Shown piece after piece: positions 16,066 to 25,543 of a stretch of 40,696 nt of DNA. The position numbers and the translations under genes are program-made. The notes under the pieces were generated by a model. The model saw only the letters and a program-made list of their open reading frames with translations, was not told the DNA's origin and made no database searches. Location: positions 47,123 through 87,818 of the forward strand of contig DAVY01000021.1 of the NCBI GenBank assembly GCA_002505775.1, in the 5' to 3' direction. Source of the stretch: Euryarchaeota archaeon UBA130 (GTDB taxonomy: Archaea; Thermoplasmatota; Poseidoniia; Poseidoniales; Thalassarchaeaceae). The stretch's first letter is position 1; the number at the start of each line of letters is the position of its first letter.

Positions 16066-19020
16066 GTGCGTAGATGCATTGCGCTGGTCATGATTCTACT
16101 CCTGTCACCATCAGCACACGCTGCCCCTCCCCCGGGAGATGCGGAAGTAATCAATCAAATCTGCTCTACATGGGGAAACGGAAACGGAATCTGTGATGAT
16201 TATGATTCCGAACTGGACTCTACTTCCAATGATGAATGGATAGAAGGGCACGTTCTGATTTCAATGGATGGGGCTTCTTCGATACAGATGAGCCTAGAAC
16301 TCGCCATTCATGAAATTCCAAGACATGAGCTGGGGCTATCAGATCTGGACCTGCAGGGAGACAGCGTTCCTTCGGATGGAATCCCCGCCGACTACATCAG
16401 AAACTATCGTGATTTCTCCAGAGATGGTCTCTCGGTTCAGGATAGGCTAATCGATAGGATAGAAGATGTAGTCCAAGGTATAGTGGATGAGAATTTTCCA
16501 AATGCCAGCACAAGCCCAATACAGCCAACGTCAGAAATCAGCTTTTTTGACCGTCAGGAATCCACATGTACTTTCAATCCAGATATCGACTCAACTGACG
16601 AGGAGAATGGAATAGAAAACGATCCATTCCAACCTCCGATCTGCCTCCAATCAGTTTTGACCTTAGAGGTAAATCCCGCAAATATCGGAATGAATCCAGA
16701 AACCGGGGACATCGATAGGGTGATGCGGGGGCTGATGGCAATGGGAGGAGATGTAACCACGAACTTCTCAACACTCGCTAGATCAGGCCATTACATTGAA
16801 TATGCGATGTATCCGCCTTCATATGCCACCATTATTGAGGTGAACGAGCCGGCTGAAATATTCCAGCCAGGGAGTGAGCAACTACGACTTCCATGTGCAA
16901 GGATTTCACTTGATAATCTGAATGGGGGACCTGGGGGGGAACCAATTTCATCAGACTTGGTCGCAGTACTTGGAGATGATCGCGATAATCAGGATTCGGG
17001 TATTTTCTCCGGCCCTTCGTTAAGTCTCGATCTTCAAATAGATCTGAGGGACAGCATGAACAGCCGTGTGGACTTGGGGATCGGAATACACCACCTTAGT
17101 GCTGAAACTCTTGATCAATGGGGCCTGAATCTAGAAACCCCGACAATAAAACTAGGCTCGGTAACCTCAGACGGAATCAGGATGTTTCATTCTGAGATGG
17201 ACGTTGATGTTGATCAGATCCTATCATCACTTCCCATCGACTCGCTCTCTGACTCATTCTCCCGTTCCTTGGGAGTGGATGTGGCGTTCCAGACTCCATC
17301 CTTCTCCTCAACAAACCACTCTGGAGGGATTATGTTCCTTCATAGGCCGGGTGAAACTTGTGAGGAGGAAGTTTCCTACAGATACTGTCTCGGGACAACC
17401 GGTTCAATGTCCAGTACATATCCAATAACGCTACAATCTAGTACCGTGCCGTCAGAAATGCAGATTTCTAGCCTCCTAGCCAAATTAATTCAGTATTCAG
17501 GGGGGGATGCTTCCACAATTGACCTCTCACAGATGGACGACGAAGATTTAGCCACGTTGATGAGCTTCCTGAGAGCCGAATTTGAAGTTGATATGAACTT
17601 CATTGGTGACTTACTTCCTGCCGACTTTCCTGCTTCAGAGATAACTGTGACAATTCACTTGCCAGAATGGTTGCAATCCTCTGGGACAGATACCGATTCT
17701 TTGGCATTTTCCTCGATAAACGGCCACAGCACGGCCCGAGACATCGAAATTACCGGATCTAGACCATTTGACTGGATGCATTCAATCTGCAGAACCTCTG
17801 ACCCATGCGAGGAGGACAGTATCGACCTTGTTTGCGCCCCGACACAGAAGACCTGCGTCTCTTTCCTGGTACAGGTCGATATTTCCAGAGTATCTATCCA
17901 TGAGTTGACTGGCTCAGTCTCTGTAGAATTCACCTCTGATATCGTCCTGGAGATTTACAGACTAGGGATAGATTTGGAAATCGATGGCGTCGAAATGTCG
18001 CCAATCCCGTCAGATGCCATAAGGAGGATCCTGGTTATGGGGGATCGTACAGAGGGAGGATTGCTAGCTGGATCTGAGATTGAAGCAACGATCGATTTCG
18101 GTGTGGGAGAGCCGATAGAATTCGAAGTATCAAATGCGGGCCTCAGAAAGCTCTCCGACCATTTGACGAACTCGTACTCAGAAATGATGAGTGATTTTGG
18201 TGTGATATATCTCGATCAGCATGACCTCGGACTGGATGGCTTCTCACTTACAGCAGACTTATCTTCGATGCCGTTTCAAGCTGACTTTGGTTCGGTATCA
18301 ATCGGCCAGGGGCCAATAATCAGTGATGAAGATCCTATCAGATTATCCACCAAGGTGACTAACGCGGAACTCAGCTTCTCCCTAAGACAGGATGAGATTA
18401 TCGTCGGAATCAGCCCAAGATCCCTTTCTTCCTTTCCATCTATGGTCATTTCATCTATTCTTCCAACTCCGATAATCACCGACTCAGGATTGTTGGTGGA
18501 TGGTTCAGGGATAAGTCAGAAGGTAACCCCGTTGATGGAGCATACAAACTTCGGTACAATAAAGTCATCAGCACATATTGAGATTATTCTGCCCGATTCC
18601 ATAAGATTAACTTCGTTTGAAAGCAAGAGGGGACTCGCTGAGATTTCAACCTCTGATGGTAGGCAGGTCTTGTCTTACACTATGCCGACTTGTCTCACGG
18701 CAGAAACGTGGGATGAATGCAGTAGCAGTCGAAATTCAGACATAATAACTTACTCGGTCGAATTCTCATGGGAATTCTTGATTGCTGAGCTAGCCTCATA
18801 CATTTTCTTACTCTTTGTCTTCTTATCACTGATGACAATAAGAATTAGGAGAAAGAGGAGGGAGAGGAAGGCGAATCGAATCAGAAAATCAAAGGATATC
18901 GACGATGCCAAATTAGAGAGATTAATGGAGAATGAGTTCGGTAGAATTTCTGGCAATGTTGCCCTATTGGATGAGACTGAATTGGAGGAACTGATAGAAA
19001 TCGAAAGTGATGGGGACTGA
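16066..19020 (+). CDS. large exported protein with C-terminal membrane anchor, unknown
   Basis: I do not recognise this 984-residue protein. It starts at GTG 16066 with a signal peptide (MRRCIALVMILLLSPSAHA, cleavage probably after AHA at 19), then an ectodomain of nearly 880 residues rich in Ser, Asp and hydrophobic beta-strand patterns, with several Cys pairs such as CRTSDPCEEDSIDLVC near 575-590. One transmembrane helix near 903-925 is followed by a very basic RIRRKRRERK stop-transfer and a mixed-charge cytoplasmic tail. This is a type I surface protein. A plus-strand TATA-like GGTATATCA at 16042-16050 lies about 20 bases before the GTG. It is divergent from taw2, and its stop is one base from the convergent uvrC stop. 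Confidence 0.75.
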   Translation: MRRCIALVMILLLSPSAHAAPPPGDAEVINQICSTWGNGNGICDDYDSELDSTSNDEWIEGHVLISMDGASSIQMSLELAIHEIPRHELGLSDLDLQGDSVPSDGIPADYIRNYRDFSRDGLSVQDRLIDRIEDVVQGIVDENFPNASTSPIQPTSEISFFDRQESTCTFNPDIDSTDEENGIENDPFQPPICLQSVLTLEVNPANIGMNPETGDIDRVMRGLMAMGGDVTTNFSTLARSGHYIEYAMYPPSYATIIEVNEPAEIFQPGSEQLRLPCARISLDNLNGGPGGEPISSDLVAVLGDDRDNQDSGIFSGPSLSLDLQIDLRDSMNSRVDLGIGIHHLSAETLDQWGLNLETPTIKLGSVTSDGIRMFHSEMDVDVDQILSSLPIDSLSDSFSRSLGVDVAFQTPSFSSTNHSGGIMFLHRPGETCEEEVSYRYCLGTTGSMSSTYPITLQSSTVPSEMQISSLLAKLIQYSGGDASTIDLSQMDDEDLATLMSFLRAEFEVDMNFIGDLLPADFPASEITVTIHLPEWLQSSGTDTDSLAFSSINGHSTARDIEITGSRPFDWMHSICRTSDPCEEDSIDLVCAPTQKTCVSFLVQVDISRVSIHELTGSVSVEFTSDIVLEIYRLGIDLEIDGVEMSPIPSDAIRRILVMGDRTEGGLLAGSEIEATIDFGVGEPIEFEVSNAGLRKLSDHLTNSYSEMMSDFGVIYLDQHDLGLDGFSLTADLSSMPFQADFGSVSIGQGPIISDEDPIRLSTKVTNAELSFSLRQDEIIVGISPRSLSSFPSMVISSILPTPIITDSGLLVDGSGISQKVTPLMEHTNFGTIKSSAHIEIILPDSIRLTSFESKRGLAEISTSDGRQVLSYTMPTCLTAETWDECSSSRNSDIITYSVEFSWEFLIAELASYIFLLFVFLSLMTIRIRRKRRERKANRIRKSKDIDDAKLERLMENEFGRISGNVALLDETELEELIEIESDGD

Positions 19021-19021
19021 C

Positions 19022-20749
19022 TCATCTGTCGTAGTGCTCCCTAATTTTCTGAGCCATTAAAGTGCCTATTCCATCAACCGCCTTCAATTCATCAACACTG
19101 GCATGCTCGATACCCCTGCTCCCTCCGAAATGCCTTAGCAGAGACTGTATTTTCTTAGCCCCCAAACCATCAATCTCTTCCAAAGGATCGCTTATTGAGC
19201 TCTTTCGCCTCCTCTTACTGTGGTACTGGTTGACGAATCGATGCGCCTCGTCCCTAGAATGTATCAGAACTCTGCCTCGCCTATCCAGAATTATGGGGTC
19301 TTCTCCCTCGATAAAAAGAGTCTCTTCTCTCTTTGCTAGAGCCGCCAACACAAATTTCCCAGATAGATCGTTTTCAACCAGTGACCTACTGATCGTAGAA
19401 AGATGGGTCTCCCCTCCATCCAGAAGGAGTAAGTCGGGCCATTCTTTCTGCTTCTTGGCCCATCTTATCACAGACTCCTCCATCATCCTTAGATCATCTG
19501 CCCAATCTCCCCTGATCTTGTAAGTTCTGTACTCCTTCTTAGATGGCCTCCCATTTCTGAAAACCACCGACGCCCCCACTCTCTCCGAACCCATGAGCTG
19601 TGCCATGTCGAAGCACACAATATGATTCATCGAACTGATACCAAGAAACTCAGCGCAATCGTTAGCAGCTCTTTGCTCCAGGCTACCAGAGCTATTCTTC
19701 TGAGCACTCACAACCAGAATCTCCGCATTCCTATCGGCCATCATCCTGAGCTTGGACAGGTCCCCCCTCAGAGGAACTCTGGCCTCAAACGCGCCACCTC
19801 TCCTTCCCTTCAACCAAATCTGTGTAGCCTCTCCTATTTCCGTGGGAAGAAGAAGGATCTTTGGTGGTCTCCTATGGGCATAATGTTCTGATAGAACGAG
19901 TGAAACAGACTCGGAAACATCTCCACGATGAATCAATGGATATTCGGTCTTGCCTTGTACTACCCCATCCTTGGCATGCAGAATTACTACAACCCCGGTG
20001 TCTCCGAGAGACGAGAATCCTATTGCATCACAATCTTGGTAGAATCTGCTGTGGATTATCTGATGTGAAAGGCTACTCTGAATGGAAGCAATCATGTCTC
20101 TGAAATAGGCCGCCCTCTCATAGTTGAGACTCTCCGATGCCTCGTCCATCTCCTTTTGTAGGGAGCGGGTCAGTACAGTTGCGTTACCGTCCAATACGCC
20201 TGTTACTGCTCTAACTATGTTTGGATAACCCTCCGGGTCGTAGCAGGGGCCCTTGCAGAGGTTGATGTGCATCGCAAGACAACCCTCCTCGCCCTTGCAA
20301 CTCTTGTCTCTAATTCCGAATTGCTCCCTCAGTAACTGTATGATCCTCTTGGCGGCTCCGGCGTTGGTGAATGGCCCCCAAGACCTTGAACCTTCAGGTG
20401 GGTGACGGGTGTACATTATCCTCGGGAACTCCTCCTTGGTCAGAGAAATGTAGGGGTAAGACTTGTCATCCTTGAGTCTGGAGTTGAATTTGGGCTTGTG
20501 CTCCTTGATTAGATGCCTCTCCAGAGTCAGAGCTTCTGAGGGGCTCTTTGTCACAATGAAGTCTACCTCATCGGCCTGTTCAATCAGCCTCGGTACCATC
20601 GCCCGACCGTCACTCCCGGAGAAGTAAGATGCCACCCTACTCCTGATTTCAGTAGCCTTACCGACATACATCACCCGACCGTCGTTGTTCCTGAATAGGT
20701 ACACCCCAGGCTTGCGCGGGAGGTCCAAAGATCCCTTCTCAACTGCCAT
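19022..20749 (-). CDS. uvrC: UvrABC excinuclease subunit C
   Basis: UvrC makes the two incisions around a lesion located by UvrA/UvrB in nucleotide excision repair. From ATG 20749 the protein has 575 residues and the normal order: a GIY-YIG nuclease (GVYLF at 15-19, VMYVGKA, then RSRVASYF), the Cys-rich linker with HINLCKGPC, a UVR helix region (MDEASESLNYERAAYFRDMI) for UvrB contact, the RNase-H-like second nuclease (CFDMAQLMG, VVFRNGRPSKKEYR, LLLDGG, ALAKREE) and two helix-hairpin-helix motifs at the end (LLRHFGG and IDGIGTLMAQKI). The frame continues to TTG 20869, which would overlap the divergent ATPase gene. UvrABC occurs in archaea mainly in mesophiles and is usually explained by transfer from bacteria. 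uvrA and uvrB are not in this window. Confidence 0.96.
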   Translation of the reverse strand: MAVEKGSLDLPRKPGVYLFRNNDGRVMYVGKATEIRSRVASYFSGSDGRAMVPRLIEQADEVDFIVTKSPSEALTLERHLIKEHKPKFNSRLKDDKSYPYISLTKEEFPRIMYTRHPPEGSRSWGPFTNAGAAKRIIQLLREQFGIRDKSCKGEEGCLAMHINLCKGPCYDPEGYPNIVRAVTGVLDGNATVLTRSLQKEMDEASESLNYERAAYFRDMIASIQSSLSHQIIHSRFYQDCDAIGFSSLGDTGVVVILHAKDGVVQGKTEYPLIHRGDVSESVSLVLSEHYAHRRPPKILLLPTEIGEATQIWLKGRRGGAFEARVPLRGDLSKLRMMADRNAEILVVSAQKNSSGSLEQRAANDCAEFLGISSMNHIVCFDMAQLMGSERVGASVVFRNGRPSKKEYRTYKIRGDWADDLRMMEESVIRWAKKQKEWPDLLLLDGGETHLSTISRSLVENDLSGKFVLAALAKREETLFIEGEDPIILDRRGRVLIHSRDEAHRFVNQYHSKRRRKSSISDPLEEIDGLGAKKIQSLLRHFGGSRGIEHASVDELKAVDGIGTLMAQKIREHYDR

Positions 20750-20804
20750 CTTCGTTGATGCGCCATAGGTCAACGCCCATGAACCCGTGCCTCGCCTCAG
20801 GGCC

Positions 20805-22976
20805 ATGCTCACCAGCTCCCAGACGAGGATCCTGTCTCGGCTGGCAGAGTTTGGTGACCACTTTGACAAAGCTTGGGACGTCCCCCGGGAATTGTCATTA
20901 CCGGGACTGGCCGAATCCCTTGGAGTAGTCAGATCCGCATTGCACGCCCCACTCTCTCACTTGGAATCAGAGGGGCTAATCTCGACCAGAAAGGCGCAGG
21001 TCATTGGAGGGGGATCAAGGAAGAGGACGGTGGTGAATATTACAGCCGAGGGAAGAAGAGTCATCTCCGAACAAGAACTATCTCCGGCTCGGAGGAAAGA
21101 AGGAATAATCGGACCGGCACCAGATCCCATTGATATCCACGGCCGATATTCTGAGATTCAGGAAATTTTAGAATATGTCAAGGAAGGAAGGTCAACAATA
21201 ATCAGTGGACTGCCAGGAATCGGCAAGTCAACACTTGCGAGGGCGGTATCTTCTGACCTGGGTAACCTGGGATGGACTATAAGATGGGCGAATTGCTCAT
21301 TGGGAACCGATGCAAGGTCAGTCGGAGAAATGTGGTTAGACAAACCATCACCCTCGACTATTGAAGCTATAGTTGAATCCCTCCCCTCGAGCAAAACTCT
21401 TCTAGTTCTGGATGAGGCACAAGAATTGCACCCAAGGCATTCGAAGTCTATTAGTGACCTTGTCTCAGAAGCATCATCTCGTTGCCCGGTTCTCCTGGTG
21501 GTAAGAGCCCCAAACCCACTTGAGATTGAGGGGGAATTCTCTGATTTACGTTTGGAAGGACTAGAGGCTGAACATGCAGTAAAGCTACTATTCGAAGGGA
21601 CAGATCCAGATACGGCTGAAGCAGTATCAGATTCCCTTGGAGGGCACCCACTAGCAATCAGACTTTGGACCCCTGAAGAGGGAGTTCCTGAGAAAACTAA
21701 AGCAGTTTTAGATTACGTCAAGGACACTGTAATTAGCAGGCTCTCAGAACAGGGCATGAAAACTCTGGACGAATTATCCATAGCACCTTCTCCATTGGGA
21801 TCTGAAGAGCTGAACTCCGAAGCAGGGATCGCAGAGTTGGACAATTCCGCAGTTTTGAAGTGGTCGGATGGGCTAATGGAAACACACCATCTCGTCAGGA
21901 ACGTGAGAAAGGCTACATTGGAACAAGAGACGCTGTCCAGGATGCATCATAACGAAGCTAAGAAGTGGTCAGCCAAAGAAGGCGAGAGGGCTAGGAAGAT
22001 TGAGGCCTATCACAGATCTATGTCAGGTCAAGATGATGATGTAGAATGGATAGAGGAAAACATCAGATTGATTTCCATCCACGATAGTTCAATAGCGGCC
22101 GTAGTGATAGAGAACGCATTGAACCTAAATGATAACCAGAAACTAAGAAGCGACGCGGCATTACTCGCATTGGATAGAGGAGAGGCAAGAATCGCACAGA
22201 TACATATTGCGAAGATGAATCATTCCCCATCGAAGAAACTGTTCGAATCAAGACTAGCTAGGATGGATGGTAGGATATCTGATGCCCAGAGGCTAGAGGA
22301 GGAGGCCATATCTCTGTCCGACGCAAGCCAACGTGCTAGGATCGAGGTTGCGTCAGTAATCAGGAGATTCGATGACAGGCTCCCCGGGAGGATGAGTAAA
22401 TCAGAATCCGATGGGATACTAAATCAGATTTCTAGAATTAAATTAGATGAGATTCCACTGGAAGAGAAGGAATCAGCTATCCTGTCTCTGGAGTTGGTAA
22501 AATATGGAATAGCCCTCAATAACTCCGATTTAGCAGATGCATCAAAATCCAGAGCGGAGATTGAATCAAGGGTTTCTGAGGAAGATATTATTTTGGACAT
22601 CCTAGATACCAAGGCCGCAATCTCGAAAATAGTAGAAGGTAAGTTGTCTGAGGGGGCCATCTCGTCCGCCGAAGACCTAATTTCCAGAATAGGTGATTAT
22701 CCCAGTAAAATAAGCGTCATTCATGCAACTCTCGAAGCGGCAGGTACAGAGATTCCAGATTGGCTCGTTAGCGCCCATAGAGAATCATGTACGCATAATC
22801 TCAGGGAGGATATCCCGTCTCACAGAAGACTGTCTGCACACAGGTGGTACTGGAGGGGGATTCTGGAACCATCAAACAGGATCTCACACTGGACCGAGGC
22901 AATAAGCAGGTTCAAAGCAGCTGAATGTAGAAATGCGGCTAACGATCTCCTCGCTATGTTGTCTAAGGGAATCTAG
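20805..22976 (+). CDS. winged-helix STAND-type NTPase
   Basis: This 723-residue protein combines a winged helix with a STAND/AP-ATPase-like nucleotide switch. Residues about 1-90 carry the winged helix (SLPGLAESLGVVRSALHAPLSHLESEGLI, then a basic wing GSRKRTVVNIT). A linker precedes Walker A GLPGIGKST at about 135-143, Walker B LLVLDEA near 197-203, a sensor-like segment CPVLLVVRAP and the GGHPLAIRLW motif that plays the GxP role in STAND proteins. The C-terminal 430 residues are helical and acidic, possibly a repeat scaffold, but I see no clear TPR consensus. Known STAND proteins are signal-activated switches in transcription (MalT) or defence. It is divergent from uvrC across about 55 bases. 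A GTG at 20787 is an alternative start. Confidence 0.75.
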   Translation: MLTSSQTRILSRLAEFGDHFDKAWDVPRELSLPGLAESLGVVRSALHAPLSHLESEGLISTRKAQVIGGGSRKRTVVNITAEGRRVISEQELSPARRKEGIIGPAPDPIDIHGRYSEIQEILEYVKEGRSTIISGLPGIGKSTLARAVSSDLGNLGWTIRWANCSLGTDARSVGEMWLDKPSPSTIEAIVESLPSSKTLLVLDEAQELHPRHSKSISDLVSEASSRCPVLLVVRAPNPLEIEGEFSDLRLEGLEAEHAVKLLFEGTDPDTAEAVSDSLGGHPLAIRLWTPEEGVPEKTKAVLDYVKDTVISRLSEQGMKTLDELSIAPSPLGSEELNSEAGIAELDNSAVLKWSDGLMETHHLVRNVRKATLEQETLSRMHHNEAKKWSAKEGERARKIEAYHRSMSGQDDDVEWIEENIRLISIHDSSIAAVVIENALNLNDNQKLRSDAALLALDRGEARIAQIHIAKMNHSPSKKLFESRLARMDGRISDAQRLEEEAISLSDASQRARIEVASVIRRFDDRLPGRMSKSESDGILNQISRIKLDEIPLEEKESAILSLELVKYGIALNNSDLADASKSRAEIESRVSEEDIILDILDTKAAISKIVEGKLSEGAISSAEDLISRIGDYPSKISVIHATLEAAGTEIPDWLVSAHRESCTHNLREDIPSHRRLSAHRWYWRGILEPSNRISHWTEAISRFKAAECRNAANDLLAMLSKGI

Positions 22977-24970
22977 CCTCCTTCCTCAAAGCCATCCTCA
23001 GTGACGATGTCCCCGACTACCTCTTCAATCTCATCGTCCGGGTAGTCTTCGCGATCAATCAACCTTTCAAGCCTGGCCCACTGGAATCCTGCTACGATAA
23101 GGGCGACCATAAGGAGGATTACCATGAATGACAGAACTCCAAAGATAACTACTCCCATAGAATCTCCACCGCCAGACTCCTGTACCTTCTCTTCTCCAAC
23201 GATGTAAATTGCTGTGGCCAAGTTAGTAGAGGACTCGGCCCCAGATATTGCCCTAACCAGAATCACCTGGGACCCCTCGATAGTATTGTTGGGGAGGTAC
23301 TGGAGTCTGTCAACCAGAAGACTGTGCGAGACTTCAAAATCCGCTTCTCCAGGATTAAACTCAGGTAAGTCCATCCAGTTGTCACGCATGTCCCATGTCC
23401 TCCATTGAACACGCTGTATTCCGCCTTCCAAATTGTAGGAAATGGAATCTCCAGGACTAATCCAGACCCTATTGTCGATACCGTAATCACTTGCCAAAGT
23501 AACATTCAGAGTAAGACTCAGCTCGTAGTTGTAATTCGCGGCTTCTTCGACTGCTGGCTGGGCGTTGACATGTCCGTGACCATACACGTTATTCTGACGA
23601 TTTTTCGGAATTGCATCCTCAGCACAGGGCTCGTTTGCCAGCATGTAATGGCATTCTCGATAAGTGGCAGTCTCCTGCATTATGTTTCGGATATCAAAGG
23701 GACTCAGATCAGGATTAGCTTGGTACATTAGAACCGCGACACCAGCCGCACCTGGGGTTGCCATGCTAGTTCCGGAGAGCGCGACATAGCCGTCTCCCGT
23801 GTTTGCGTCTGGGGCATTAACGCTACTTCCCACAAATGCCACGTTTGGCTTGACCCTACCCTCCTCTGTCGGGCCCTGGCTTGAATATACAGCGATTGCA
23901 GTATTTTTGTCAAGTGAACCTACGGTAATAACGTCCTCTGCGCTTCCCGGCGTCCCAATTGTTGCGGTCCCTCCACTGTTTCCTGCCGCAATGAATAGAG
24001 TGACCCCGGCCCTCATCATTTCGTTCGCCATCCTGTTAACCGACTCCTCTTCCGAAGAAGTCCATTCTATTGCTCCTGTGAGAGCTCCCAGACTCATGCT
24101 AGCTGCTCTGATATTGAATTCATGCCTCTTCTCAACAGTCCATTCCATTCCGGCCATGACCGCGGCGAAAGATCCGCTTCCACCACCGTCTAAAACCTTG
24201 ACACCAACTAAATTTGCCCGAGGGGCAACGCCAATGTGCCGGTAATCGGGGGCTCCCGTGCCAGCGGTGATGCCTGCACAGTGAGTGCCATGCCCGTTGT
24301 CATCATATGGGAATATCTCAGTTCCATTCGTTGCCCCGGGATTGTTGATGGCGTCATAGAATGCTACAATTTTGGGGTCATTTGTCGTGTTGTCATCATC
24401 CAAATCGTCCAGAGCGGTGTGGTTACCGTCGATTCCAGTATCAATTATTGCCATGGTCACTCCTTCACCGGTGTAACCAGTGTCCTGCCATACCAAATCA
24501 ACACCGTGAGCTGGAACGACATCCTCCATCTGAATCCCGAGTATTCCGTCTAGCTCGACGAAAACAACGCCAGGAAGATCGACCAGCTCGTGAATTCTGT
24601 TCAACTCCACAGTCCCTGCGATTGAATCAATTAACCAGTACCTAAACTCCAACTCGAAGTCGACCTCACTAGACAACATCTTCTCGTCATCTTCCGTCGG
24701 GGCATGATCAAAGTCGACTATGACGGATATTCTGCCATTTTCATCCAGGTAGTCGTGTTGATTGTTCTGGGCTGCAATCCAGATAGCATCATGGACGAAA
24801 TCACCGTCTAAGTCCATACTTGTATCCATCCACCATTCCTCATCCGTAGGCGAATCCTCATTGAAGGGAGGGGAACCAGCGGTGACTATAGTTGGAAGGA
24901 GCATCATCAAGAAGAAGGCCAATGAGGCCATTTTCCTCCTTGTCTCAGATTCAAAAAATACACCATTCAT
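22973..24970 (-). CDS. membrane-anchored subtilisin-like serine protease (S8)
   Basis: This 665-residue secreted peptidase has the catalytic triad Asp177 (AIIDTGIDGNH), His227 (NGHGTHCAG) and Ser402 (GTSMATP), with oxyanion Asn331 (AAGNSG). A signal peptide covers about residues 14-31, and residues 80-145 resemble an inhibitor-like propeptide that the enzyme would cut off. After the protease domain (to about 475) there is a beta-rich domain of about 130 residues, then a transmembrane helix near 610-632 and an acidic cytoplasmic tail. It therefore acts outside the cell while tethered, either in protein scavenging or in maturation of surface proteins. Its ATG overlaps the stop of the upstream Lrp-like gene by 4 bases (24967-24970), and its 3' end overlaps the convergent ATPase gene by 4 bases. 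Confidence 0.94.
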   Translation of the reverse strand: MNGVFFESETRRKMASLAFFLMMLLPTIVTAGSPPFNEDSPTDEEWWMDTSMDLDGDFVHDAIWIAAQNNQHDYLDENGRISVIVDFDHAPTEDDEKMLSSEVDFELEFRYWLIDSIAGTVELNRIHELVDLPGVVFVELDGILGIQMEDVVPAHGVDLVWQDTGYTGEGVTMAIIDTGIDGNHTALDDLDDDNTTNDPKIVAFYDAINNPGATNGTEIFPYDDNGHGTHCAGITAGTGAPDYRHIGVAPRANLVGVKVLDGGGSGSFAAVMAGMEWTVEKRHEFNIRAASMSLGALTGAIEWTSSEEESVNRMANEMMRAGVTLFIAAGNSGGTATIGTPGSAEDVITVGSLDKNTAIAVYSSQGPTEEGRVKPNVAFVGSSVNAPDANTGDGYVALSGTSMATPGAAGVAVLMYQANPDLSPFDIRNIMQETATYRECHYMLANEPCAEDAIPKNRQNNVYGHGHVNAQPAVEEAANYNYELSLTLNVTLASDYGIDNRVWISPGDSISYNLEGGIQRVQWRTWDMRDNWMDLPEFNPGEADFEVSHSLLVDRLQYLPNNTIEGSQVILVRAISGAESSTNLATAIYIVGEEKVQESGGGDSMGVVIFGVLSFMVILLMVALIVAGFQWARLERLIDREDYPDDEIEEVVGDIVTEDGFEEGG

Positions 24971-25200
24971 ATCTCAGCACCAATCAATGTCCTAGTCTCT
25001 GCGATACCCTCTATTGACCTGATTTCCTGGACAACGCACTTGGTCAATTCCTCATCATCCTCTGCTTCGACTTTAAGGAAAAGGTCATGCATGCCGAAGA
25101 CAATCCACTGTCCTGAAACGTGCCCTATTTTGGAAACCGCTTCCCTAACAGAGACCTCGGCCCCGGGCTCAGTAGTAATTAGAACAAACCCGACAGCCAT
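24967..25200 (-). CDS. stand-alone Lrp/AsnC effector-binding (RAM) domain protein, copy 2
   Basis: This 77-residue protein consists only of the alpha-beta RAM domain of Lrp/AsnC regulators, with no DNA-binding helix-turn-helix. The pattern is the strand AVGFVLITTEPG, a helix with VREAVSKIG, strand-loop GQWIVFGMHDLFLKVEAED, a helix containing LTKCVVQEIRSIEGI and the closing strand TRTLIGAEI. Such stand-alone domains bind small effectors such as amino acids, form dimers or larger rings, and may associate with full Lrp-like proteins. ATG 25200 was preferred to GTG 25206. It overlaps the second ATG-proximal bases of the protease gene and is the second of two adjacent paralogues. Confidence 0.88.
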   Translation of the reverse strand: MAVGFVLITTEPGAEVSVREAVSKIGHVSGQWIVFGMHDLFLKVEAEDDEELTKCVVQEIRSIEGIAETRTLIGAEI

Positions 25201-25202
25201 AA

Positions 25203-25436
25203 TCACACCTCTACCGCAATTAGAGTCTCAGTTCTGACCACTCCCTCTATCGATCTCATCTGACCTATCAGTGTCCTAGCCATCTGTTGTTCGTCTTCGA
25301 AATCAATGCGAGCTACTAGATCATATTCCCCATAAGAAACATGGGTCTCTGACACGGCTTCAAGATCCAAAAGTGTTAGATATACGTCCAATTCTTTCTG
25401 AGGGGCGGTTTTAATCAGGACGAATGCAGTACTCAC
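25203..25436 (-). CDS. stand-alone Lrp/AsnC effector-binding (RAM) domain protein, copy 1
   Basis: This is a second HTH-less RAM-domain protein of 77 residues, starting at GTG 25436 with STAFVLIKTAPQ. It shows the same order as its neighbour: first strand, helix with LDVYLTLLDLEAV, the YGEYDLVARIDFED strand pair, a helix ending GQMRSIEGV and the final strand TETLIAVEV. The frame stays open to 25502, but the added residues do not resemble the domain. The GTG start makes both paralogues the same length. The GTG/ATG of copy 2 lies within or just beyond its stop, so the two and the protease gene form one coupled run. Effector specificity is unknown; paired copies could make hetero-oligomers. Confidence 0.85.
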   Translation of the reverse strand: MSTAFVLIKTAPQKELDVYLTLLDLEAVSETHVSYGEYDLVARIDFEDEQQMARTLIGQMRSIEGVVRTETLIAVEV

Positions 25437-25543
25437 AACAACCCCAACTCTCCCGAATACTTCCTGCTTATGACCTCTCCTATCCCATAAACTCCAACTC
25501 AATGGTACGAAGGGATAACATGGAATGAGTCAACGCAAGGCAT

